Source: Spirochaeta sp. | GTDB lineage: Bacteria > Spirochaetota > Spirochaetia > DSM-27196 > Alkalispirochaetaceae | DNA length: 5,653 bases | Assembly (NCBI GenBank): GCA_027859055.1 | Contig: JAQIBO010000118.1 | Location: 1 to 5,653 of the forward strand | Direction: 5' to 3' | Shown: positions 1 through 4,932 of the stretch, piece by piece | How positions within the stretch are numbered: position 1 is the stretch's first letter | Layout: every line of letters begins with the position of its first letter | The notes under the pieces: generated by a model | What the model was told of the DNA's origin: nothing | Database searches by the model: none | Seen by the model: only the letters and a program-made list of their open reading frames with translations | Position numbers and translations under genes: made by a program

Positions 1-1484
1 TCGACCGCTTTGAGGGTGAGCTCCACCGCGCCGCCGCGGCCTGGCGTGCGGCCCGAACGCGCGAGGGTGCCGGCGAGATGGAGCTCGAACAGCTGCGCAC
101 GTCGGCAGGAGAGGAAAAACACCGCGACGGCGCCGCCGACCCAACCGCCGCCGACCCAACCGGTCCCGCCGGAACGATCGATCAGATCGCCGACGACCTG
201 GACGCGCTGTGGGCGCGCCACCAGGAGCTGCACACCCTTGCGGAGCAGCAGGCGGCGCACCGTGATCAACGCGACCGGCTGCAGCGCGAAAGTGCGGAGC
301 GCACGAGCCGCCTGGCAACGGAGGACGGACGGATTACCGAGATCGAACGCCGACTGGCCCGGGCGGGCGACGAGCTTCCCCCGGCGCTCCGCGAACACGA
401 GGACCCGGCGACGCTGGAGGCGGAAATCCGGGAGATCACCGACAAACTCAGCCGTCTGTCGGCGGACCTGCAGAGCGCGCGGGAAGGCCTGACAGCGGCT
501 CGAAGTGCCGAGGACCACGCCGTTGCGACGGAACAGGAGCGCCAGGCGTCACGGGCGCGAGCCGAGGAGGCGGCGCGCGCTGCGGAGCAAGATCTGGCCG
601 CTGCGATGGGCCGGATCGGCGTAGCGCCGGAGGAAGATGTGCCGGCACTGATGGAAGCGGCGGCAACGGTGGATGACCTGCGCCGCCGGATTGAGGAATA
701 CGACGGCGCGGTGCGGGACGCGCGTTCCCAGCGGCGTGCGCTGGAAGAAAAACTGCGAACGCAGACACCCCCTGAGCTGGACCAGCCGATCGATACCGCC
801 CTTGGTGAGGCCGCGGCTCGTGTCACTGCTGCGGAGACGCTCATTCAGGAGACCGATACCGCTATCGGCGAGCTCACCAACCGACGGAGCGTCCTTGAGG
901 GACAGCGGGAGCGCCGCGCCGCCCTCACCGCCGAACGGGACGCACTCGCGGTGCGAAAGGCGAACATCGACACGCTGCTGCGCCTTTTCACGGGGAATCG
1001 CTTTGTGACGTTTGTCGCCCAGGTGTTTCTTGAGCAGCTCGTCATCGTCGCCAATGACCGCTTTCGGCGGCTGACCCGCAACCGTCTGGAACTGGTTCTG
1101 CGCGGGGATCACGAGTTTGAAGTGATCGACTTTCTCAACGGCGGGCGCCGTCGAAGCGTCAAGACGCTCTCCGGCGGGCAGACGTTTCAGGCGGCCCTGT
1201 GTCTTGCGCTGGCCCTTGTCGACAGCATCGACCGCGCCGGTGGAAGTGACCAGCCGGGGTTCTTTTTTCTGGACGAAGGCTTTGGCTCCCTGGATGAGGA
1301 GGCGCTTCAGGACGTGTTTGCCACCCTGACCGACTTGCGCCGGGAAAACCGGATCGTCGGTGTTATTTCCCACGTCGAATCACTGCAGCAGGAGATCGAC
1401 GCGTTCCTGCGCGTGCGGATCGATCAGGAACGCGGCTCGGAAATCGTCTCCGGGTATACGGGGGTGGCTCCGGCCCTGCAGTGA
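1..1484 (+). CDS. sbcC: SbcC, ATPase subunit of the SbcCD DNA-repair nuclease (3' part only)
   Basis: This is the C-terminal ~493 residues of an SMC/Rad50-like ATPase; the reading frame is open to the left edge (first full codon at 3), so the Met at 78 is internal. In SbcCD, SbcC binds ATP and DNA while SbcD cuts hairpins and protein-blocked ends. Residues counted from the Met at 78: about 1-300 are a charged, Glu/Arg/Ala-rich coiled coil; LSGGQTFQAAL (364-374, nt 1167 on) is the ABC signature in its SbcC-like form; FFFLDEGFGSLDEE (395-408, nt 1260 on) is Walker B plus D-loop; the H-loop His is 432 in VISHVES (nt 1371). All C-lobe motifs look intact. Walker A and the CxxC zinc hook are not in the window and should lie upstream; the only cysteine here sits just after the signature motif. 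sbcD would be expected upstream. Other Rad50/SMC-like ATPases are the alternative, but the signature and tail fit SbcC best. Confidence 0.93.
   Translation, partial: DRFEGELHRAAAAWRAARTREGAGEMELEQLRTSAGEEKHRDGAADPTAADPTGPAGTIDQIADDLDALWARHQELHTLAEQQAAHRDQRDRLQRESAERTSRLATEDGRITEIERRLARAGDELPPALREHEDPATLEAEIREITDKLSRLSADLQSAREGLTAARSAEDHAVATEQERQASRARAEEAARAAEQDLAAAMGRIGVAPEEDVPALMEAAATVDDLRRRIEEYDGAVRDARSQRRALEEKLRTQTPPELDQPIDTALGEAAARVTAAETLIQETDTAIGELTNRRSVLEGQRERRAALTAERDALAVRKANIDTLLRLFTGNRFVTFVAQVFLEQLVIVANDRFRRLTRNRLELVLRGDHEFEVIDFLNGGRRRSVKTLSGGQTFQAALCLALALVDSIDRAGGSDQPGFFFLDEGFGSLDEEALQDVFATLTDLRRENRIVGVISHVESLQQEIDAFLRVRIDQERGSEIVSGYTGVAPALQ
132..161 (+). repeat. Perfect 15-nt tandem duplication inside sbcC
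   Basis: The 15-base unit gccgccgacccaacc occurs twice head to tail (132-146 and 147-161). The period is five codons, so the frame is kept, and it encodes the Pro-containing stretch ADPTAADPT. It interrupts the coiled coil of SbcC with helix-breaking prolines. It looks like a slippage-type expansion in a tolerant loop or hinge. Confidence 0.85.
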
Positions 1485-1508
1485 GCTGGCGCCGCAGTGA
1501 GCCCGCGC

Positions 1509-2009
1509 TTACGCGCCAAACAACCGAATCGCGCCACGAACAAAGACGAACGTGGTTGCGCCGGTAACCGCGAGTTTGAGAATGATCGCGCCGATCGTGC
1601 CGCGAAACACCGCCAACGCGGCGCGCAGGGGCTCGCGGTTATCGCGGTGAAAGAGTATTTCCCCGGCCAGCGCTCCGGCGAAGGCACCGAGAAAGACGCC
1701 GAACGGCGGAAAGAGCACCGTCCCGACGAGCATGCCGATGACACTGCCCCAGACGCCGCCGCGGCCGGCACCGGCGCGTCCCGCCGCGTGAGCGGGGAGG
1801 ACGTTGTCGAGTATTTGTACGACTACGGCGGCGACGGTCCAGCCGATGAGAACGGGCCACGTGTACACGGTCCAGCCTCCGGCAAGAGAGAGGACGTACA
1901 ACGCCGCCGCGGCCAGTATCGGTCCGGGTACCACCGGAACGACACATCCGACAAAGGCGAGGATAAGCAGAATTCCTCCAATCCCTGTTGCGATTCCGTT
2001 GATCACCAT
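1509..2009 (-). CDS. DUF456 family small membrane protein
   Basis: A 166-residue, very hydrophobic protein of the DUF456 family, of unknown function, predicted in the cytoplasmic membrane. Family-like elements are the Pro-rich GCVVPVVPGP (21-30), a Gly-rich GRGGVWGSVIGMLVG (82-96), PPFGVFLGAFAGALAGE (101-117), and a C-terminal helix carrying GTIGAIILKLAVTG (137-150). Likely membrane segments are about 5-27, 30-45, 50-67, 84-117 (a Gly-rich hairpin) and 140-158. The length is normal for the family. The ATG at 2009 is well supported: AAGGAG on the minus strand at 2022-2017 lies 7 bases upstream. The gene converges on sbcC and diverges from serC, so it is probably a single-gene transcript; no convincing promoter hexamers are visible upstream. 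The overlapping plus-strand reading frame is Arg/Asp-rich shadow sequence. Confidence 0.88.
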   Translation of the reverse strand: MVINGIATGIGGILLILAFVGCVVPVVPGPILAAAALYVLSLAGGWTVYTWPVLIGWTVAAVVVQILDNVLPAHAAGRAGAGRGGVWGSVIGMLVGTVLFPPFGVFLGAFAGALAGEILFHRDNREPLRAALAVFRGTIGAIILKLAVTGATTFVFVRGAIRLFGA

Positions 2010-2016
2010 ACAGTTT

Positions 2017-2022
2017 CTCCTT
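2017..2022 (-). promoter_or_regulatory. Ribosome binding site of the DUF456 gene
   Basis: The minus strand reads AAGGAG, 7 bases before the ATG at 2009-2007. This is a near-consensus Shine-Dalgarno at normal spacing and fixes the start of the DUF456 gene. Confidence 0.85.
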
Positions 2023-2087
2023 CACTCTAGGTAATTTGCGTATAGACAGCGTCCTGAGTGCCATTTACGCTTACAGCAGTTTTTATT

Positions 2088-2150
2088 CGCCCCGTGCGGT
2101 CTTTCGGGTTCCCACCCAACCCGGCCTGCCTTCCCGCACGGGGTGTTTTT
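2088..2150 (+). terminator. Intrinsic terminator-like hairpin upstream of serC
   Basis: CCCCGTGCGG (2090-2099) and CCGCACGGGG (2134-2143) are perfect inverted copies. A G·U (2089/2144) and a C-G (2088/2145) pair extend the stem to 12, and five T follow (2146-2150), the layout of a rho-independent terminator read on the plus strand. The 34-base interior contains a second hairpin, CGGGTT (2105-2110) with AACCCG (2118-2123) and a 7-base loop. Because no plus-strand gene ends just upstream, it more likely ends a short leader or small RNA (an attenuator) than an mRNA. On the minus strand no U-run follows the stem. Confidence 0.55.
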
Positions 2151-2192
2151 ACGTCCGGCCAGGCCGTCGAGGGGAAGGCCGTCGGCGCCAGC

Positions 2193-2288
2193 CCCCGGGC
2201 AGGTGCCCCGCAACTGGACTACTCCCACTCGTTTTCCGTACACCCGCCATGTGCCACGCCAGGTGGTCTCACGTGTTCCCCGGGCAGG
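2193..2288 (+). repeat. 11-base direct repeat in the serC leader
   Basis: CCCCGGGCAGG occurs at 2193-2203 and again at 2278-2288, 85 bases apart. Both copies contain GGCAGG, the complement of CCTGCC at 2125-2130 in the interior of the terminator-like hairpin. The second copy extends to GGCAGGCC (2283-2290) and could pair over 8 bases with GGCCTGCC (2123-2130). The repeat is plain in the sequence; a role in alternative pairing is inference. Confidence 0.6.
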
Positions 2289-2320
2289 CCATTTCGTGTA
2301 CCATATTCCCAACGCATTTC

Positions 2321-2326
2321 AGGAGG
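2321..2326 (+). promoter_or_regulatory. Ribosome binding site of serC
   Basis: AGGAGG is a perfect Shine-Dalgarno, 5 bases before the ATG at 2332. It decides the serC start against the in-frame GTG at 2143, which would add 63 residues of Arg/Pro-rich sequence not expected in SerC. Confidence 0.92.
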
Positions 2327-2331
2327 CATAC

Positions 2332-3402
2332 ATGGCACGGGTGTTCAACTTTTACGCGGGACCGGCAACCCTTCCCCTTCCGGTTCTTGAGGCGGCCCAG
2401 GCGGATCTTGTCGATTATCGCGGCTCCGGATTATCACTAATCGAGACGAGTCATCGGAGTAACGACTACGATGAGGTGCACGCGTCGGCGCAACGGTTGA
2501 TCCGGGAGCTTCTCGGTGTACCGGACGGATACTCGGTGCTGTTTCTTGGCGGTGGTGCGACGATGCAGTTCGGGATGATTCCGATGAATCTGATGACAAC
2601 CGGCCGCAGCGACCTTGTCCTCAGTGGCGTGTGGGCACAAAAGGCGCTGGACGATGCGAAGAAATACGGCACCGTCAGCGTGGTATACGACGGGAGCGAT
2701 ACGAAGTTCTCGACGCTGCCGGCGGCGTCTTCGGTTGCGTCCACCAGGGACAGCAGTTATCTCCACATCACCTCCAACGAAACGATCGACGGAATCCAGT
2801 GGAAGGAATTTCCCACCGTCGATGCACCGCTGGTGGCGGATATGTCCAGTGATATTTTGAGCCGTCCCGTTCCGGTTGAGCGTTTCGGGCTGATCTATGC
2901 GGGTGCCCAGAAAAACCTCGGCCCCGCCGGTGTCACGATCGTTATTATCCGCGATGATCTCCTTGAACGGAGTCCGGCCGATCTGCCCATTTATTTACGC
3001 TATCCCACCCACGCGAAAAAGGACTCACTTTACAACACGCCGCCGGTGTTCCCGATCTACATCGTGAACCTGGTGCTCCAGTGGATCGTTGACAACGGGG
3101 GGCTTGCCGGCATCGCGGAACGCAACCGCCGAAAAGCGGATGCCCTGTATCAGGCGATTGCCGATTCGGACGGCTTCTACCGATCTCCCGTTGATCCGGC
3201 GGTACGCTCGGATATGAACGTGGTGTTTCGCCTGCCCGACGAAGAGCAGGAAAAGAAGTTTGTCGCCGGCGCGGCGGAACGGGGCATGATCGGCCTCAAG
3301 GGTCATCGCAGTGTCGGTGGGGTTCGCGCGTCAATTTACAACGCGATGCCCGAGGCGGGGGTTGAGACGCTGATCGCCTATATGAACGAGTTTCATCGGT
3401 AA
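2332..3402 (+). CDS. serC: Phosphoserine aminotransferase (class-V fold, PLP enzyme)
   Basis: A cytoplasmic, PLP-dependent enzyme that converts 3-phosphohydroxypyruvate plus glutamate to O-phosphoserine plus 2-oxoglutarate, the second step of serine synthesis; in many bacteria the same enzyme also serves PLP biosynthesis. Its 356 residues are normal for the family. Seen in the sequence: the N-terminal signature NFYAGPATLP (6-15), SHRS with His41/Arg42 at the substrate site, the Gly-rich cofactor loop GGGATMQF (73-80), Trp101 expected to stack on the PLP ring, Asp170 in ADMSSD expected to bind the pyridine nitrogen, Lys194 in AGAQKNLG as the Schiff-base lysine, and the C-terminal GHRSVGGVRASIYN (324-337) with the substrate-phosphate Arg332. 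Nothing is missing, so it should be active. The start is set by AGGAGG 5 bases upstream. The downstream DUF3592 gene begins on the base after its stop, implying an operon. The structured region before it may control it. Confidence 0.97.
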   Translation: MARVFNFYAGPATLPLPVLEAAQADLVDYRGSGLSLIETSHRSNDYDEVHASAQRLIRELLGVPDGYSVLFLGGGATMQFGMIPMNLMTTGRSDLVLSGVWAQKALDDAKKYGTVSVVYDGSDTKFSTLPAASSVASTRDSSYLHITSNETIDGIQWKEFPTVDAPLVADMSSDILSRPVPVERFGLIYAGAQKNLGPAGVTIVIIRDDLLERSPADLPIYLRYPTHAKKDSLYNTPPVFPIYIVNLVLQWIVDNGGLAGIAERNRRKADALYQAIADSDGFYRSPVDPAVRSDMNVVFRLPDEEQEKKFVAGAAERGMIGLKGHRSVGGVRASIYNAMPEAGVETLIAYMNEFHR

Positions 3403-3939
3403 ATGCCGGGGAATCGTAACGCCTGGATTCGTCTGGGCCTTCGCAGCGTAACCGCGACGTTCTTCATCCTTGGAGCGCTCCTGCTGCTTGGGCGGCACTG
3501 GGTCACGTTCAGCTGGCCGTCAACGCTCGGCACGGTGGAACGGGTGGCGGTGACCCCGGTTGGGGATCCCGAGGACAGCCGCGCGCCGGGGGAGCAGTTT
3601 CGACCGTCTGTCGGCTACCGGTACACCGTTGAAGGCGCGGAGTATACCGGAAACCAGATCACCGTCTTCGACTGGGTCTACCGGAGTGAGGCGCGCGTCC
3701 GCGATCTCCTCGCAGATGCAGACGTTCGGAACGGTGGACGGGTGCCCGTGTATTACGACCCGGATGATCCGGAAACAGCGGTCCTCGTACGGAGTGTGCC
3801 GTGGCACCGCCTTGAGGTCATTCTCGGGCTTCTGTTTATGGTGGCGCTTCCCATTGCGGTCGTGTTCTTTTCCATCGTTGACGTGGTTCGCGGTGGCGCG
3901 TCCCGCCGCGACGACGGAAGCCGCGGGCGCATGTGGTAA
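3403..3939 (+). CDS. DUF3592 domain membrane protein
   Basis: A 178-residue protein of unknown function. A short cytoplasmic N-terminus leads to a membrane helix (about 14-32), then a soluble beta-rich domain (about 40-130), a second helix (about 138-161) and a basic tail. The soluble part shows the DUF3592 pattern: WPSTLGTVERV (38-48), YRYTVEGAEYTGNQI (72-86), and VPVYYDPDDPETAVL (114-128) close to its end. The domain probably faces the periplasm, since Arg residues flank both helices on the outer ends of the chain. The ATG directly follows the serC stop (TAAATG) and has no clear Shine-Dalgarno of its own, so translation is probably coupled to serC. There is no evident functional link to serine synthesis. 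Confidence 0.85.
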   Translation: MPGNRNAWIRLGLRSVTATFFILGALLLLGRHWVTFSWPSTLGTVERVAVTPVGDPEDSRAPGEQFRPSVGYRYTVEGAEYTGNQITVFDWVYRSEARVRDLLADADVRNGGRVPVYYDPDDPETAVLVRSVPWHRLEVILGLLFMVALPIAVVFFSIVDVVRGGASRRDDGSRGRMW

Positions 3940-3942
3940 AAT
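3934..3942 (+). promoter_or_regulatory. Possible extended -10 promoter element
   Basis: TGGTAAAAT matches the extended -10 form (TGn followed by a 5/6 match to TATAAT) and overlaps the stop codon of the DUF3592 gene. No -35 hexamer is visible 17 bases upstream. It would give the LysM gene a leader of about 45 bases. It is weaker as a candidate than the -35/-10 pair at 3959-3987. Confidence 0.3.
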
Positions 3943-3958
3943 ATCTAAACGTTTTTTC

Positions 3959-3987
3959 TTGCCGAACTGCCGCTCATTGCCTATGAT
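3959..3987 (+). promoter_or_regulatory. Sigma70-type promoter of the LysM gene
   Basis: TTGCCG (3959-3964, 4/6 to TTGACA) and TATGAT (3982-3987, 5/6 to TATAAT) are separated by exactly 17 bases in the only gap of note between the DUF3592 and LysM genes. The expected start point, about 6-7 bases after the -10, falls at or next to the GTG at 3994, which has no properly spaced Shine-Dalgarno. Transcription would then give a leaderless mRNA. Confidence 0.5.
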
Positions 3988-3993
3988 CTAAGG

Positions 3994-4866
3994 GTGAGTA
4001 TCCCACAAATCGGTGTCTATCTGGCTGATCATACCTTTTTCCCGATCTTTCCCGATGCGACGCCAGGGAAAAAACGCGTTCTCCTGAGCACATCCCACCG
4101 TGACCAGGAATGTGTTGATATCGTCCTTATCCGGCGTGACCCGGATTTCCCCGCCGGAGAACAACGCCTCGGTAACGTACTTCTCTGTGACATCGCCTCT
4201 GTAACTCCGGACGAGTCTGAAATAGAGGTTGTCCTCCAGTTGCATGAGGATGGGCGCATCGACGCCTCTGCCCGGGACCGCATCTCCGGAAACACCCGGG
4301 ATGTCTCTTTTGACCCCGAGGAGGCGATGCCGCGCCGGGAAGATCCGGAAACGTTCGACCAGTTCGCAGCCGGCGGGGTAGATAGCTTGATTGACGATCA
4401 GGAACCGGAAGCTGAGGCATCCGCCGGCGGTAAACGGTGGCTCTGGGTGGTTCTGGCGCTTCTTCTCCTTGGGGCGCTCGCGTTTGCATTGTTCCAGTTC
4501 CTTGTCCCCGGCGATCGTGCTTCCGATCCTCCGCAAGATTCCGGGGACCGCGTCGAGGCCCCCGAGGCCCCCGAGGCGGCCGGGAGTGCCGACGGGGATG
4601 ATTCTGATGATGCCGGCGCGGGCGGGGATGACCAACCTCCGGCGGATGAATTGTCCGCTGAATCTGCCGGTGGCGATGAATCGAGTTCCATCCGTACACA
4701 GGGGGAGAGCGCACCGTACCAGATCAAGTGGGGAGATACACTCTGGGACCTCTCGCGCATGTTTTACGGTACGCCGTGGCGGTTTCCGGAGATCGCCGAT
4801 GAAAACGATATCGTCGACCCCGATCGCATTTACGCCGACGATCGGATTCGGATTCCCGGGAAATAA
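3994..4866 (+). CDS. Hsp70 substrate-domain-like / single TM / LysM envelope protein
   Basis: A 290-residue protein in three parts. Residues 5-108 resemble the beta-sandwich substrate-binding domain of Hsp70/DnaK: a KKRVLLST strand, a Gln-containing turn before VDIVL, LGNVLL, and the IEVV (77-80) then DGRIDASARD (86-95) pair followed by SGN, which align with the DnaK segment IEVTFDIDADGILHVSAKD. No Hsp70 ATPase domain is present. Residues 149-170 form one membrane helix preceded by Lys-Arg, suggesting N-terminus inside. Residues 171-240 are an acidic Asp/Glu/Pro/Gly/Ser linker. Residues 242-288 are a LysM domain (YQIKWGDTLWDLS, then PDRIYADDRIRIP) that should bind peptidoglycan in the periplasm. 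There is no signal peptide. The function is unknown; it could tie cytoplasmic protein binding to the wall. The GTG start is chosen because homology begins a few codons later; AAGG directly abuts it, too close to act as a ribosome binding site, and ATT 3976 or CTG 3967 are in-frame alternatives. Confidence 0.85.
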   Translation: MSIPQIGVYLADHTFFPIFPDATPGKKRVLLSTSHRDQECVDIVLIRRDPDFPAGEQRLGNVLLCDIASVTPDESEIEVVLQLHEDGRIDASARDRISGNTRDVSFDPEEAMPRREDPETFDQFAAGGVDSLIDDQEPEAEASAGGKRWLWVVLALLLLGALAFALFQFLVPGDRASDPPQDSGDRVEAPEAPEAAGSADGDDSDDAGAGGDDQPPADELSAESAGGDESSSIRTQGESAPYQIKWGDTLWDLSRMFYGTPWRFPEIADENDIVDPDRIYADDRIRIPGK

Positions 4867-4920
4867 CCGCCTGATTATGTGCCGTTCTCTATCATATTCG
4901 CACCATAGACCGCAAATCGT

Positions 4921-4925
4921 GGAGG
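4921..4925 (+). promoter_or_regulatory. Ribosome binding site of the chemotaxis receptor gene
   Basis: GGAGG lies 7 bases upstream of the ATG at 4933 and sets the start of the receptor gene. The rest of the 66-base gap after the LysM gene shows no terminator hairpin and no good -35/-10 pair. Confidence 0.88.
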
Positions 4926-4932
4926 CCCGATA

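Larger units (their letters stand above)
2010..2331. other. Divergent intergenic region (DUF456 / serC) rich in RNA-like structure
   Basis: No convincing protein gene is seen in these 322 bases. The serC reading frame stays open upstream to a GTG at 2143, but that stretch is Pro/Arg-rich shadow sequence and the serC start is firmly at 2332. The region contains a terminator-like hairpin (2088-2150), an 8-base long-range complement (2123-2130 with 2283-2290), another between gccttccc at 2128-2135 and gggaaggc at 2172-2179, a local GGGC/GCCC hairpin at 2197-2208, and an 11-base direct repeat. The segment 2171-2216 partly resembles the core of a cobalamin riboswitch (GGGGAAGGCCG, then CCCCGCAACTGG), but no proper B12 box follows. 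A cis-acting leader for serC or a small RNA on either strand fits; the family is not identified. Confidence 0.5.

Noticed and set aside
1497..2030. 177-codon plus-strand open frame opposite the DUF456 gene
   Set aside because: It is Arg/Asp/Gly-rich and low in hydrophobic residues, shows no domain, and lies opposite a well-supported membrane protein gene with its own Shine-Dalgarno.
2221..2275. Mn2+ (yybP-ykoY) riboswitch on the minus strand: GGGAGTAG and GTGAGACC are both present
   Set aside because: The two motifs are in the reverse of the required order (GTGAGACC comes first on the minus strand), and the paired stems around them are absent.
2022..2312. 96-codon minus-strand open frame in the serC leader
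   Set aside because: Its composition is Gly/Arg/Trp-rich with no recognisable domain, it overlaps the palindromic region and the DUF456 Shine-Dalgarno, and it has no supported start; it looks like a by-product of structured GC-rich DNA.
2143..2331. N-terminal extension of serC from the in-frame GTG at 2143
   Set aside because: The added 63 residues are Arg/Pro-rich shadow sequence, the GTG lies inside the terminator-like stem, and a perfect AGGAGG precedes the ATG at 2332, where the SerC signature begins.
3890..3960. Terminator after the DUF3592 gene (stem CGCGGTGG/CCGCCGCG and the T-run at 3952-3957)
   Set aside because: The stem lies inside the coding sequence and is about 40 bases from the T-run, so it cannot act as an intrinsic terminator; no hairpin adjoins the T-run.
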